DNA of 64,000 bases from Streptantibioticus cattleyicolor NRRL 8057 = DSM 46488 (GCF_000240165.1 NC_017586.1:930001-994000); one strand, 5' to 3'; shown: positions 42,943 to 52,301, numbered from the stretch's first letter. The notes: generated from the letters alone by a model not told the origin. A program made the numbers and translations.

Positions 42943-43458
42943 ATGGCTGCCCAAGGACGCTCGGCGGACGAGCTGCTGGACATCGTGGACGAACACGACC
43001 GCGTCATCGGCCAGGCGCCGCGCGGTGAGGCGTACGCCCGACGGCTGCGCCACCGCTCGGTGTTCGTGCTGGCCCGGGACCCCGAGGGCCGGATCTTCGT
43101 GCACCGGCGCACCGCGGAGAAACTGGTCTTCCCCTCGCGTTACGACATGTTCGTCGGCGGGGTGGTCGGCGCCGGCGAGGGGTACGACGAGGCGGCGCTG
43201 CGCGAGGCCGAGGAGGAACTGGGCGTCACCGGGCTCCCGCGGCCCGTCCCGGTGCTGTCGTTCCTGTACGAGTCCTCGGAGCACTCCTGGTGGTCGCGGG
43301 TGTACGAGGTGGAGTGCGCGCTGCCGGTGCGTCCGCAGGTGGAGGAGGTCGCCTGGCACGCCTTCCTCACCGAGGAGGAGCTGGCGGGCAGGCTGGACGA
43401 GTGGCCGTGGGTGCCGGACGGGCTGGAGGCGTACCGGCGGCTGCGGGAGCTGCGCTGA
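42943..43458 (+). CDS. NUDIX hydrolase (YfcD/IPP-isomerase-like)
   Basis: The 171-residue protein has the Nudix box 'GGVVGAGEGYDEAALREAEEELGV' (residues about 75-98; canonical GX5EX7REUXEEXGU with the REAEEEL core). The N-terminal 'DELLDIVDEHDRVIGQAPRG' resembles the YfcD/isopentenyl-diphosphate isomerase branch. Substrate is unknown. It has a weak ribosome site; ATG 42943 is chosen because the family N-terminus aligns. Divergent from LysR, convergent with the Ni/Co permease. Confidence 0.88.
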   Translation: MAAQGRSADELLDIVDEHDRVIGQAPRGEAYARRLRHRSVFVLARDPEGRIFVHRRTAEKLVFPSRYDMFVGGVVGAGEGYDEAALREAEEELGVTGLPRPVPVLSFLYESSEHSWWSRVYEVECALPVRPQVEEVAWHAFLTEEELAGRLDEWPWVPDGLEAYRRLRELR

Positions 43459-43500
43459 GGCCGACGCGAACGTGTGACGCCACGCCGGCCCCGGTGACGG

Positions 43501-44628
43501 TCAGCCGGCGGACTCCTCCGCGGCGCGCAGCCCGTGGTCCCACTTCTCCTCGATGCGGGCGAACTTCCACACCGCGAGCGCCACGATCCAGGTGACGGCG
43601 AAGAGTCCGACGATCCAGAAGCCGACGGTGTTGAGGTCGACGCCGGAGACCGCGTCCCAGAATCCGCCGGTGAGCGAGAGCTTGTCGGCGAGGATGCCGA
43701 GGAGTTCGATGCCGCCGATGATCAGGGCCACCGCGATCGACAGCCCGGTGATGGTGAGGTTGTAGTAGACCTTGCGCACCGGCTTGGAGAACGCCCAGCC
43801 GTAGGCGAAGTTCATGAACGAGCCGTCGATGGTGTCCAGCAGCGACATGCCCGCGGCGAAGAGCACCGGCAGGCACAGGATGGCGTACCAGGGCAGGCCG
43901 GAGGCGACCGATCCGGCGGCCAGCACCAGCAGGCTGATCTCGGTGACGGTGTCGAAGCCGAGGCCGAACAGGATGCCGAGCGGGTACATCTGCCAGGGCT
44001 TGCGGATGGCGCGGGTGGCCCGGCCGAGGACGCGGTTGAGCAGGCCGCGGCTGTTGAGCTGCTCCTCCAGGGCGGCCTCGTCGTACTCGCCGCGCCGCAT
44101 GTCGCGGAAGACCTTGAGCAGGTTGCCGAGGATGACGAGGTTGATGGCGGCGATCAGGACGAGGAAGCAGCCGGAGACCAGGGTGCCGATGAGGCCGCCG
44201 ACCTGGTGGAGCCGGGAGTTGTCGTCGGACAGCCCGGTGCCGACCGCCTTGACCCCGAGGGCCAGCAGGAAGGTGAGGCCGAAGACCACCGAGGAGTGGC
44301 CCAGGGAGAACCAGAAGCCGACCGACAGCGGTCGCTTGCCGTCGCTCATCAGCTTGCGGGTGGTGTTGTCGATGGCCGCGATGTGGTCGGCGTCGAAGGC
44401 GTGCCGCATCCCGAGGGTGTAGGCGGTCAGCCCGGTGCCGAAGCCGAACGCCCCGCCGGACAGGCGGTAGTGCCCGGGGACGACCAGCAGCCCGAGGATG
44501 CCGAAGCCGACCACGTGCAGCAGTGCGATGAAGGCGCCCATGCCGCCGAGGCGTCCCCACTCGGCGCGCGTCAGGGAGCGGCGTTTCCGGTCGGCGGCCG
44601 GCGTGCTCGGTGCTTCGGTCACAGCCAC
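43501..44628 (-). CDS. Nickel/cobalt permease, NiCoT family
   Basis: The 375-residue membrane protein carries the family signature RHAFDADHIAAIDN in helix 2, 'GFWFSLGHSSVVFGLTFLLA', 'GLGFDTVTEISLLVLAAG' and 'LFAAGMSLLDTIDGSFMNFAYG', all diagnostic of the HoxN/NixA (NiCoT) permeases. The selectivity between Ni and Co is not readable. GTG 44628 has GGGGGAG upstream. It lies downstream of a GntR-type gene with 124 bp between. A TTGC/GCAA inverted repeat upstream could be a nickel-responsive (Nur) site. Confidence 0.93.
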   Translation of the reverse strand: MAVTEAPSTPAADRKRRSLTRAEWGRLGGMGAFIALLHVVGFGILGLLVVPGHYRLSGGAFGFGTGLTAYTLGMRHAFDADHIAAIDNTTRKLMSDGKRPLSVGFWFSLGHSSVVFGLTFLLALGVKAVGTGLSDDNSRLHQVGGLIGTLVSGCFLVLIAAINLVILGNLLKVFRDMRRGEYDEAALEEQLNSRGLLNRVLGRATRAIRKPWQMYPLGILFGLGFDTVTEISLLVLAAGSVASGLPWYAILCLPVLFAAGMSLLDTIDGSFMNFAYGWAFSKPVRKVYYNLTITGLSIAVALIIGGIELLGILADKLSLTGGFWDAVSGVDLNTVGFWIVGLFAVTWIVALAVWKFARIEEKWDHGLRAAEESAG

Positions 44629-44668
44629 GGGCGGGCTCCCCCTGGGTCGTACGGGCAGTTGTTCGTAA

Positions 44669-44685
44669 TTGCACTTTACTCGCAA
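44669..44685. promoter_or_regulatory. TTGC-N9-GCAA inverted repeat upstream of the Ni/Co permease
   Basis: TTGC (44669-44672) and GCAA (44682-44685) are spaced by 9 nt, 40 bp upstream of the GTG. Streptomyces Nur boxes are built from TGCAA-type half-sites, so nickel control is a reasonable guess. The match is imperfect. Confidence 0.35.
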
Positions 44686-44752
44686 CAGCGAGCCGCCCGC
44701 ACCCCCGCGTACTCCGCCGATCGCCCAGGTCACGGCGGTGGCGCCGGTTGCG

Positions 44753-45472
44753 TCAGGGGGCCAGGACGTCCAGCTCGCGCAGGGCGCCCACGCAGATCTC
44801 GCGCATCAGCCGCTCGGCCCCGCCGGCGTCCCGGGCCCGTACGGCCTCGGCCACCCGGACGTGCAGGGTGACCGCCTCGGGGTCGGGGGCGCTGAACATC
44901 ACGTGGTGCTCGGTGCGGCCGGTGAGCACCTCGGCGACCACGTCACCGAGGCGGGCGAACATCTCGTTCCCCGACGCGGCGAGCATCAGGCGGTGGAACG
45001 CCACGTCGTGCACGAGGTATTCGGCGAGGTCGGCGGCGCGGGCGGCGGCGGCCATCTCGGCGGCGAGCACGGTGAGCCGGGCGCACTGCTCGGGCGCGGC
45101 GGCACCGGCGGCGAGCCCGGCGGCCACCGGCTCGACGGCGGTGCGCAGCATGGTCAGCGAACGCAGCTGCCGCGGCCGGTCGGCGCCGGCCAGCCGCCAG
45201 CGGATGACGGCCGGGTCGAAGACGTTCCACTCCTCGGTGCGCCGCACCCGTACCCCGACCCGGCGGCGGCTCTCCACCAGGTGCATCGCCTCCAGCACCC
45301 GGACCGCCTCGCGGACGACGGTGCGCGAGACGCCGTAGTGGCGCTCCAACTCGTCGATCCGCAGGATGGCGCCCGGAGGGTACTCGCCGGAGGCGATGGC
45401 GGGGCCGAGTTCCGCCAGCACACGGGCGTGGAGGCCGCCGGAGGGGGCAGCTGGGTCTTCGGGCACGGGCAT
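44753..45472 (-). CDS. FadR/GntR-type regulator with FCD domain, likely gluconate operon repressor
   Basis: The 239-residue regulator has a GntR winged helix-turn-helix ('LRIDELERHYGVSRTVVREA', 'VLEAMHLVESRRRVGVRVRR') and a C-terminal FCD domain with 'DVAFHRLMLAASGNEMF' and 'HVRVAEAVRARDAGGAERLM' (His residues that bind metal/ligand). It is divergent from gntK and gntP with repeated elements between, so it most likely represses gluconate uptake and is released by gluconate or gluconate-6-phosphate. The start ATG 45472 is clear; the length is typical. Confidence 0.9.
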   Translation of the reverse strand: MPVPEDPAAPSGGLHARVLAELGPAIASGEYPPGAILRIDELERHYGVSRTVVREAVRVLEAMHLVESRRRVGVRVRRTEEWNVFDPAVIRWRLAGADRPRQLRSLTMLRTAVEPVAAGLAAGAAAPEQCARLTVLAAEMAAAARAADLAEYLVHDVAFHRLMLAASGNEMFARLGDVVAEVLTGRTEHHVMFSAPDPEAVTLHVRVAEAVRARDAGGAERLMREICVGALRELDVLAP

Positions 45473-45495
45473 GGACGACAGCCTATGCGCAGGGC

Positions 45496-45552
45496 ATGTC
45501 GTATGACTTTTATGTCACAAGCTCTTGAATAAGTAGTACCTATGACGTTTAT
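45496..45552. promoter_or_regulatory. Repeated elements in the gntR-gntK intergenic region
   Basis: ATGTCGTATGAC (with GTC-GTAT-GAC symmetry at 45498-45507), TATGTC at 45511-45516 and TATGAC-GTTTAT at 45541-45552 are repeats of the same core (TATGAC-TTTTAT at 45502-45513). They sit in an AT-richer stretch and are good candidates for the regulator's operators. Confidence 0.45.
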
Positions 45553-45587
45553 TGAGTGCGTCGTTCGGACGAGGAGGTACCAACGCC

Positions 45588-46148
45588 ATGACCGCGGAAG
45601 ATCCGCAGCCCGAATCCGGTTCCCCGGCCGCCTCCGGCCCCCGGCCGCGCTCCACCGCCCCGGTGGTCGTGGTGATGGGGGTCTCCGGTTCGGGGAAGTC
45701 CACGGTGGGCGGGCTGCTGGCGGAGCGGCTCGGCGTGCCGTACGCCGAGGCGGACGACTTCCACCCGCCGGCCAACATCGCCAAGATGTCGGCCGGTCAC
45801 CCGCTGGACGACGCCGACCGGGCGCCGTGGCTCAACTCCATCGCGGAGTGGATCGCCCGGCACAACGGTGACGGCGGCGTGGTCACCTGCTCGGCGCTGA
45901 AGCGGCGCTACCGGGACCGGCTGCGCGAGGCCGCGCCCGGGCTGTTCTTCCTCCACCTCGACGGCTCGGCCGAGCTGATAGCGGCCCGCCTCCAGGCGCG
46001 GATGGAGCACTTCATGCCGCCGGAGCTGCTGCGTTCGCAGTTGGACGCGCTGGAGCCGCTGGAGCCGGACGAGGCCGGGGCCGTCATCCCGATCGACGGC
46101 GGCCCGCGGGAGACCACCGACCGGGCGCTGGCCGCCCTGCCGCGCTGA
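45588..46148 (+). CDS. gntK: Gluconokinase
   Basis: The 186-residue kinase has P-loop 'VMGVSGSGKSTVGGLLAERLG' (Gly-Ser-Gly-Lys-Ser), 'ADDFHPPANIAKMSAGHPLDDADR', 'WLNSIAEWIA' and 'LHLDGSAELIAARLQARMEHFMPPELLRSQLDALE' as family segments. It phosphorylates D-gluconate to 6-phosphogluconate for the pentose phosphate or Entner-Doudoroff routes. ATG 45588 has GAGGAGG upstream. It is followed by a gluconate permease and preceded by a divergent regulator, a complete uptake-and-activation set. Confidence 0.95.
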   Translation: MTAEDPQPESGSPAASGPRPRSTAPVVVVMGVSGSGKSTVGGLLAERLGVPYAEADDFHPPANIAKMSAGHPLDDADRAPWLNSIAEWIARHNGDGGVVTCSALKRRYRDRLREAAPGLFFLHLDGSAELIAARLQARMEHFMPPELLRSQLDALEPLEPDEAGAVIPIDGGPRETTDRALAALPR

Positions 46149-46292
46149 CCCCGGCCCGCCACCACCCGTCCACCCGTCCGCCTCGTCCGCCCGGCGGCCC
46201 CGGCACCGGCGCCGGCCCGGCCGCCGGAGCGGACGTGACCGCACCCGTCCCGGTGCGTCCTCACCCACCCCCCTCACCCACGGAGTTGTGAC

Positions 46293-47693
46293 ATGCCCGC
46301 ACTCAGCGTCGAGCTGCTGGCCGCCGCCCCGGCACCACCACCGATCACCCACGCCGGTGATCTCCAGCTGGGCATCGCCGCGCTGGTCGGGATCGCCGTC
46401 ATCGTGCTGCTGATCACCCGCTGGAAGATGCACGCCTTCCTGGCGCTGACGATCGGCTCCGGGGTGCTCGGCGTCGTCGCGGGTGCCCCGCTGGCGGCCA
46501 CCATCACCAGCTTCACCACCGGGCTGGGCTCCACGGTGGCCGGGGTGGGCGTGCTCATCGCGCTCGGCGCGATCCTGGGCAAGCTGCTCGCCGACTCCGG
46601 GGGCGCCGACCAGATCGTGGACACCATCCTGGCCCGCGCCGGGGAGCGCCGACTGCCGTGGGCGATGACGCTGATCGCGGCGCTCATCGGGCTGCCGCTC
46701 TTCTTCGAGGTCGGCATCGTGCTGCTGATCCCGGTGGTGCTGCTGGCGGCCCGGCGCGGCAACCAGTCGCTGATGCGGATCGGAGTGCCGGCGCTGGCCG
46801 GGCTGTCGGTGATGCACGGCCTCGTCCCGCCGCACCCGGGGCCGCTGGCGGCGGTGGCCGCGATCCACGCCAACCTGGGGACCACGCTCGCGCTGGGGGT
46901 GCTGGTGGCGATCCCGACGGTGATCATCGCCGGTCCGCTCTACGGGCGGATCGCGGACCGGTGGGTCAAGGTGACCCCGCCGGACCGGATGACCCCGGCG
47001 CGTGCCTCCGACGACCTCCAGCGGCGTCCGGGGTTCGCGGCCACCGTCGCCACGGTGCTGCTGCCGGTGGTGATGATGCTCGCCAAGGCGCTGGTGGACG
47101 TCCTGGTCAAGGATGAACACAGCACCGTCTACCGGGTCTTCGACGTGATCGGCACGCCGGTGGTGGCGCTGCTGGCGGCGGTGGTCGTCGCGATGTTCAC
47201 GCTGGGCCGGCCGGCCGGCTTCGGCAAGGAGCGGATCTCCTCGACGGTGGAGGCGGCGCTGGGGCCGATCGCCGGGATCGTGCTGATCGTGGGCGCGGGC
47301 GGCGGCTTCAAGCAGGTGCTGGTGGACGCAGGGGTAGGCCGGATGATCCTGGGCTGGTCGCACGGGTGGCACATCTCGCCGCTGCTGCTGGCGTGGCTGA
47401 TCGCGGTGCTGATCCGGGTGGCCACCGGTTCGGCGACGGTGGCCACCATCTCGGCGGCCGGACTGGTGGCCCCGCTGGCGGCCGACATGAGCACCACGCA
47501 CAGCGCGCTGCTGGTGCTGGCGGTGGGCACCGGCTCGCTCTTCTTCTCGCACGTCAACGACGCCGGGTTCTGGCTGGTCCAGGAGTACTTCGGGATGTCG
47601 GTCCCGCAGACCCTGAAGTCCTGGTCGGTGATGGAGACGGTGATCTCGGTGGTGGGCCTGGTGTTCATCATGGGGCTGTCGCTGGTGCTGTGA
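46293..47693 (+). CDS. gntP: Gluconate:H+ symporter, GntP family
   Basis: The 466-residue permease has 12-14 hydrophobic segments and GntP markers: 'KMHAFLALTIGSGVLGVVAG', 'GLPLFFEVGIVLLIPVVLLA', 'MHGLVPPHPGPLAAVAAIHA' and 'SLFFSHVNDAGFWLVQEYFG'. It imports gluconate (or related sugar acids) with protons. ATG 46293 lies 145 bp after gntK; CGGAG upstream provides a ribosome site. The operon partner is gntK. A strong hairpin ends the unit. Confidence 0.95.
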   Translation: MPALSVELLAAAPAPPPITHAGDLQLGIAALVGIAVIVLLITRWKMHAFLALTIGSGVLGVVAGAPLAATITSFTTGLGSTVAGVGVLIALGAILGKLLADSGGADQIVDTILARAGERRLPWAMTLIAALIGLPLFFEVGIVLLIPVVLLAARRGNQSLMRIGVPALAGLSVMHGLVPPHPGPLAAVAAIHANLGTTLALGVLVAIPTVIIAGPLYGRIADRWVKVTPPDRMTPARASDDLQRRPGFAATVATVLLPVVMMLAKALVDVLVKDEHSTVYRVFDVIGTPVVALLAAVVVAMFTLGRPAGFGKERISSTVEAALGPIAGIVLIVGAGGGFKQVLVDAGVGRMILGWSHGWHISPLLLAWLIAVLIRVATGSATVATISAAGLVAPLAADMSTTHSALLVLAVGTGSLFFSHVNDAGFWLVQEYFGMSVPQTLKSWSVMETVISVVGLVFIMGLSLVL

Positions 47694-47700
47694 GGCGGAC

Positions 47701-47735
47701 GGTGACCGCGGTGGGTGCCGCCCGCCGCGGTCACC
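47701..47735. terminator. Terminator hairpin at gntP/gudD convergent ends
   Basis: GGTGACCGCGG and CCGCGGTCACC (11-bp perfect arms) lie between the stop of gntP and the last codons of the glucarate dehydratase-like gene, whose stop it overlaps. Confidence 0.75.
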
Positions 47736-49017
47736 AGCGCGGCAGGTCCGGTACGGCCCAGCCGGGGTCCGCGGCCCGCATCGCGGCGGCGTCGTCCCGG
47801 TCGCGCAGGGTGCCGTCGTCGGCGAGCCACCGCCGGTGCAGGGCGGCGAGAGCGGCGCGGTCGAGGTCGACGCCGAGCCCGGGGGCGTCGCCGACGGTGA
47901 GCGCTCCGCCGGTGAAGACGTGGCGTTCGGTGACGACGTCCTCGGTGAGCCACGGGTAGTGCGTGTCGCAGGAGTGGTCCAGGCCGGGCAGGGTCGCGGC
48001 GACGTGGGTCGTCGCGGCCAGGCTGATGCCCAGGTGGGTGTTGGAGTGCATGGACACCCCGACGCCGTGGGTGCGGCAGATCGCGGCCAGGTGCTGGGTG
48101 TTGCGCAGGCCGCCCCAGTAGTGGTGGTCGCACAGGACGATCGCCACCGCCCGGCGGGCGAACGCCTCGGGGATCTCGGCGAACGTGGTGACGCACATGT
48201 TGGTGGCCAGCGGCACCTCGGTGGCCGCGGCCACCCGCGCCATCCGTTCCGTGGTGTCCGTCGGGTCCTCCAGGTACTCCAGGACCCCGGCCAGCTCCCG
48301 GGCCACCCGCAGCGACGTCTCCACCGACCAGGCGCCGTTGGGGTCCAGCCGCAGCGGGCTGCCGGGGAACGCCTCGGCGAGCGCGCGGACCGCGGCGACC
48401 TCCCGGTCGGGCGGGAGGACGCCGCCCTTGAGCTTGAACGAGGTGAAGCCGTGGTCGCGGACGAACCGGCGGGCCTGGGCGACGATCCCGGCCGGGTCGA
48501 GGGCGGCACCCCAGTCGTCCACCGGGCCGCCGCCGGGGTGCCCGGCCCACCGGTGGAACAGGTAGGCGCTGTAGTCGACGGTGTCGCGGACCTTGCCGCC
48601 GAGCAGCGCGTGCACCGGCAGCCCCACCGTGCGGCCCAGCGCGTCGAGCAGGGCCACCTCGAAGGCGGAGACCACCGACAGGCGCAGCTTGCCGGCCGTG
48701 CGCACGCCGCGCAGTCCGCCGCCGCCCGCCCCGTCCGCCGCCCCGCCGCACACCCGCTCGGCGAGCCCGGCGAGCCCGTTCACCTCGGTGACCGGCCGCC
48801 CGCGCAGCGTCCGGGCCAGCGGTCGCGCCGCCGCCAGATACCCGCGGTCCCCGTACGTCTCCCCCAGGCCGCTCACCCCGTCCTCGGTCACCACCTCCAC
48901 CACCAGCCGTGGTGTGTACGGCTGGTGGACCCCCTGGACGTTGAGGAGCGGCGCGTCGGCGACGAGCACCGGCGTCAGCCGTACCTCGGCGATGGTCACA
49001 CCCCGCGGTGCCCGCAC
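47731..49017 (-). CDS. Glucarate dehydratase-family enzyme (enolase superfamily)
   Basis: This 428-residue protein matches glucarate dehydratases of the enolase superfamily: 'FTSFKLKGGVLPPDREVAA' (Lys-x-Lys acid/base), 'PLRLDPNGAWSVETSLRVA' (metal Asp/Asn), 'YLEDPTDTTERMARVA' (Glu), 'LCDHHYWGGLRNTQ' and 'SMHSNTHLGISLAATT' (His/Asn). It dehydrates a hexarate to a keto-deoxy product. GTG 49017 has GAGAGGCGGG upstream; the alternative GTG 48999 has no clear site. It follows an SDR gene 32 bp upstream in the same direction. Specificity (glucarate, galactarate or other) needs testing. Confidence 0.88.
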   Translation of the reverse strand: MRAPRGVTIAEVRLTPVLVADAPLLNVQGVHQPYTPRLVVEVVTEDGVSGLGETYGDRGYLAAARPLARTLRGRPVTEVNGLAGLAERVCGGAADGAGGGGLRGVRTAGKLRLSVVSAFEVALLDALGRTVGLPVHALLGGKVRDTVDYSAYLFHRWAGHPGGGPVDDWGAALDPAGIVAQARRFVRDHGFTSFKLKGGVLPPDREVAAVRALAEAFPGSPLRLDPNGAWSVETSLRVARELAGVLEYLEDPTDTTERMARVAAATEVPLATNMCVTTFAEIPEAFARRAVAIVLCDHHYWGGLRNTQHLAAICRTHGVGVSMHSNTHLGISLAATTHVAATLPGLDHSCDTHYPWLTEDVVTERHVFTGGALTVGDAPGLGVDLDRAALAALHRRWLADDGTLRDRDDAAAMRAADPGWAVPDLPRW

Positions 49018-49049
49018 GGGATCCCGCCTCTCGGGTCGGTGGTGGACGG

Positions 49050-49814
49050 TCACATGTGCGTGCCGCCGTCGATGCGGATCTCGGTGCCGGTGATGAAGGC
49101 GCCGTCGTCGGAGGCGAGCATGGCGACCACGCCGGCCACGGTCTGCGGCGGGGCGAAGCCGTCGCCGATCGCCGGGGCGAGTTTGGCCAGCAGGGACCAG
49201 TCGGCGTCGGCGGGGAGTTTGGGGTCGGCGGTCATGGCCGACCGGATGGAGCCCGGCGCGACGCAGGCGGCCCGCAGGCCCTGCTTGCTGTACTCCAGGG
49301 CGAGGGCGTGGGTGAAGGACTGGATGCCGCCCTTGCTGGCGGAGTAGGCGGCCATGTAGGGGTGGGCGAAGGAGGCCGAGGTGGAGCTGAAGTTGACCAC
49401 CACGCCGCGTCCGGTCTCCAGCAGGGCGGGCAGCGCGGCCCGGGTGACCAGGAAGGTGCCGGTGAGGTTGGTGCCGATGATCGTGTTCCACAGCTCCAGC
49501 GACGTCTCGTGGGTGTGCGAGCCGCGCAGGATCCCGGCCGCGTTCACCAGGACGTCCAGCCCGCCGAGGCCGGGTATCGCCGCGCCGACGACCTCCTGGA
49601 CGGAGCGTTCGTCGGAGACGTCGAGGACGGCGGTGGTCAGGCGGGCGGCGTGGCCGGCGTCGGCGGCGCGGGCCGCGGTCGCCTTGAGGCCGTCCTCGTC
49701 GATGTCGGCGCCGACGACGACGGCGCCCTCGTCGAGCAGCCGTGCCACGGTGGCCTGCCCGATGCCCGAGCCCGCCCCGGTGACCAGCGCCTTGCGCCCG
49801 TCGAAACGGTTCAT
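49050..49814 (-). CDS. SDR-family dehydrogenase (sugar or sugar-acid)
   Basis: The 254-residue classical SDR has 'GRKALVTGAGSGIGQATVAR' (cofactor glycine motif), 'DVLVNAAGIL', catalytic Ser in 'VVNFSSTSASFAHPYMAAYS', Tyr-x-x-x-Lys as YSASKGG, and 'DGAFITGTEIRIDGG'. ATG 49814 has GGAATGGGAG upstream; an overlapping GTG (49817) is possible. It is immediately upstream of the glucarate dehydratase-like gene, so it probably acts on the same sugar-acid pathway. NADP versus NAD preference is not assigned. Confidence 0.9.
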   Translation of the reverse strand: MNRFDGRKALVTGAGSGIGQATVARLLDEGAVVVGADIDEDGLKATAARAADAGHAARLTTAVLDVSDERSVQEVVGAAIPGLGGLDVLVNAAGILRGSHTHETSLELWNTIIGTNLTGTFLVTRAALPALLETGRGVVVNFSSTSASFAHPYMAAYSASKGGIQSFTHALALEYSKQGLRAACVAPGSIRSAMTADPKLPADADWSLLAKLAPAIGDGFAPPQTVAGVVAMLASDDGAFITGTEIRIDGGTHM

Positions 49815-49936
49815 CACGCTCCCATTCCTCCAGTATTGTGCCGATCTTGGTGAGCGGCCGTGACGAAGGTAGCGGATACCGCCGCGACTGAGAACACGTT
49901 CCAGGAATGTTCCCGGCGGCGGCGCCCTCTGGACGG

Positions 49937-49956
49937 CATACCGACTGGTCGGCATG
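49937..49956. promoter_or_regulatory. TetR-type palindrome A upstream of the phosphotransferase-ACAD operon
   Basis: CATACCGACTGGTCGGCATG is palindromic at 9 of 10 positions. Its core ATACCGAC-x-GGT-x-GGCAT is almost identical to the site at 54013-54032 beside the TetR gene (16 of 18 bases). It lies 40 bp before the phosphotransferase start. Confidence 0.65.
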
Positions 49957-49996
49957 ATGGCCTGGTGAACGCGATCCGAGCTCTGAGGAGCAGCGC

Positions 49997-51070
49997 ATGG
50001 AGGACACCGTGAAGCCGGCCCCGGGCGCGGCCGGGCAGCCCGTACCGGACGGCGGCGACCCGCCGGGGCTCGACCTGGTCCGGCTCCGCGCCCACCTGGA
50101 CGCCGAGCGCCCCGGACTGGTCGCCGGGGAGCTGACCGCCCGGCTGATCGAGGGCGGCCGGTCCAACCTCACGTACGCGGTGACCGACGGCACCGCGCGC
50201 TGGGTGGTCCGCCGCCCGCCGCTGGGCCACGTCCTGGCCACCGCGCACGACATGGGCCGCGAGTTCACGGTCATCAGCGCGCTCCACCCGACCGCCGTCC
50301 CGGTCCCCGAGCCGGTGCTGCTCTGCCAGGACGAGGAGGTGCTCGGCGCGCCGTTCTACGTCATGGAGTTCGTGGACGGCACCGCCTACCGCACCGCCGG
50401 CCAGCTCGCCGCCCTCGGCCCGGAGCGCACCCGGGAGGTGGTGCTGGGGCTGGTGGACACCCTGGTGGAGCTGCACGCGGTGGCTCCGGAGGCGGCCGGG
50501 CTGGCCGGCTTCGGACGCCCGGAGGGCTTCCTGGAGCGGCAGTTGCGGCGCTGGGGCAAGCAACTGGCCGCCTCCCGCAGCCGCGACCTGCCCGGCATCG
50601 ACGCGCTCCAGGCCGCGCTCGGCGCCGCGCTGCCCGCCTCCCCCGAGCCCACCGTGGTGCACGGCGACTACCGGCTGGACAACGTGCTGATCGGCACCGA
50701 CGGCGCGGTGCGGGCGGTGCTCGACTGGGAGATGTCCACCCTCGGCGACCCCCTCACCGACCTGGGCCTGCTGGCCATGTACAGCGCGCCGCTGCCGATC
50801 GCGGACTCCCCGGTCTCCACCGCGGGCGACGCCCCCGGCCACCCCTCGCCGGCCGAGCTGGTCGAGCGCTACGCGGAGCGTTCCGGCCGCGACACCTCGG
50901 CGATCTCCTGGTACACCGCCTTCGCCTACTTCAAGCTCGCGGTGATCCTGGAGGGCATCCACTACCGCTTCACCCTCGGCCGGACCGTGGGCGCCGGCTT
51001 CGACCGGATCGGGCAGCTCGTCCCGGTCTTCATCGAGCGCGGCCTGACCATCCTCGACAAGGAGCTGTGA
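49997..51070 (+). CDS. Phosphotransferase-family protein (ACAD10-type kinase)
   Basis: The 357-residue protein has the aminoglycoside-phosphotransferase-like fold: '[20 protein letters not shown]' (nucleotide loop), '[17 protein letters not shown]' (catalytic Asp) and '[18 protein letters not shown]' (metal Asp). In bacteria this subgroup sits next to acyl-CoA dehydrogenases, as here: the ACAD gene starts 4 bp after its stop. It may activate a hydroxy-acid for beta-oxidation, as human ACAD10/11 do for 4-hydroxyacyl-CoA; this is inference. ATG 49997 has GAGGAG upstream. Confidence 0.88.
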   Translation: MEDTVKPAPGAAGQPVPDGGDPPGLDLVRLRAHLDAERPGLVAGELTARLIEGGRSNLTYAVTDGTARWVVRRPPLGHVLATAHDMGREFTVISALHPTAVPVPEPVLLCQDEEVLGAPFYVMEFVDGTAYRTAGQLAALGPERTREVVLGLVDTLVELHAVAPEAAGLAGFGRPEGFLERQLRRWGKQLAASRSRDLPGIDALQAALGAALPASPEPTVVHGDYRLDNVLIGTDGAVRAVLDWEMSTLGDPLTDLGLLAMYSAPLPIADSPVSTAGDAPGHPSPAELVERYAERSGRDTSAISWYTAFAYFKLAVILEGIHYRFTLGRTVGAGFDRIGQLVPVFIERGLTILDKEL

Positions 51071-51074
51071 CGCC

Positions 51075-52283
51075 ATGGAGTTCGGATACGACGCCCGTAC
51101 CGAGGAGTTGCGCGGCAGGCTGCTGGCCTTCATGGACGAGCACGTGCTGCCGGCCGAGCCGGTCTTCGCCGAGCAGCGGGCCGCGGCGGCCGACCCCTGG
51201 TCGCCGCCGCCGGTGGTCGAGGAGCTGAAGGCCGAGGCCCGGTCGCGGGGCCTGTGGAACCTGTTCCTGCCCGGTGAACGGGGGGCCGGGCTGACCAATC
51301 TCCAGTACGCACCGCTCGCCGAGATCACCGGCCGCAGCCCGCATCTGGCGCCGCCCGCCCTCAACTGCGCGGCGCCGGACACCGGGAACATGGAGGTGCT
51401 CAACGAGTTCGGCACCGAGGCGCAGCGCAAGCAGTGGCTCAACCCGCTGCTGGCCGGGGAGATCCGCTCCGCGTTCGCCATGACCGAGCCCGACGTGGCC
51501 TCCTCGGACGCCACCAACATCGAGACCCGGATCGAGCGCGACGGCGACTCCTACGTCATCAACGGTCGCAAGTGGTACATCTCGGGCGCGATGAACCCGG
51601 CCTGCGCGATCTTCATCGTGATGGGCAAGACCGATCCGTCGGCCGAACGCCACCGGCAGCAGAGCATGGTGCTGGTCCCCCGTGACACCCCCGGGGTCGA
51701 AGTCCGGCGCGGGATGCGGGTGTTCGGGTACGACGACGGCGACCACGGGGGCCACGCCGAGGTGGTCTTCACCGACGTGCGGGTGCCGGTGGAGAACCTG
51801 ATCGGCGAGGAGGGCGGCGGCTTCGCCATCGCGCAGGCCAGGCTCGGGCCGGGCCGCATCCACCACTGCATGCGGCTGCTGGGGATGGCCGAGCGGGCGC
51901 TGGAGCTGATGTGCCGGCGGGTGGTGGCGCGTACCGCGTTCGGCAGGCCGCTGGCGGCGCAGGGCGTGATCCGGGAGTGGATCGCCGAGGCCCGGGTGGA
52001 GATCGAGCAGTTGCGGCTGCTGGTGCTGAAGACCGCGTGGCTGATGGACACCGTCGGCAACCGCGGCGCGCACACCGAGATCCAGGCCATCAAGATCGCT
52101 ACCCCGGCCGCGGTGCAGCGCATCATCGACCGGGCGATCCAGGCGCACGGCGCCGGCGGGGTCAGCCAGGACTTCCCGCTGGCCGAACTGTGGGCGGCGG
52201 CCCGCACGTTGCGCCTGGCGGACGGCCCGGACGAGGTGCACAAGCGCTCGCTGGCCCGCCGCGAACTGCGCAAGTACGCCTGA
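51075..52283 (+). CDS. Acyl-CoA dehydrogenase (ACAD10/11-like)
   Basis: The 402-residue flavoprotein has '[20 protein letters not shown]', '[17 protein letters not shown]', '[20 protein letters not shown]', '[20 protein letters not shown]' and '[20 protein letters not shown]'. It oxidises acyl-CoA to 2-enoyl-CoA or, in the kinase-linked subgroup, handles a phosphorylated hydroxyacyl substrate. AAGGAGC precedes ATG 51075. The 4-bp gap from the phosphotransferase gene shows co-translation. Chain length is not predicted. Confidence 0.93.
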   Translation: MEFGYDARTEELRGRLLAFMDEHVLPAEPVFAEQRAAAADPWSPPPVVEELKAEARSRGLWNLFLPGERGAGLTNLQYAPLAEITGRSPHLAPPALNCAAPDTGNMEVLNEFGTEAQRKQWLNPLLAGEIRSAFAMTEPDVASSDATNIETRIERDGDSYVINGRKWYISGAMNPACAIFIVMGKTDPSAERHRQQSMVLVPRDTPGVEVRRGMRVFGYDDGDHGGHAEVVFTDVRVPVENLIGEEGGGFAIAQARLGPGRIHHCMRLLGMAERALELMCRRVVARTAFGRPLAAQGVIREWIAEARVEIEQLRLLVLKTAWLMDTVGNRGAHTEIQAIKIATPAAVQRIIDRAIQAHGAGGVSQDFPLAELWAAARTLRLADGPDEVHKRSLARRELRKYA

Positions 52284-52301
52284 CCCGGCGGCGATACGGA
52301 A

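Noticed and set aside
44629-44752. Cobalamin riboswitch upstream of the Ni/Co permease
   Set aside because: The space to the next gene is only 124 bp and no B12-box-like sequence was recognised.
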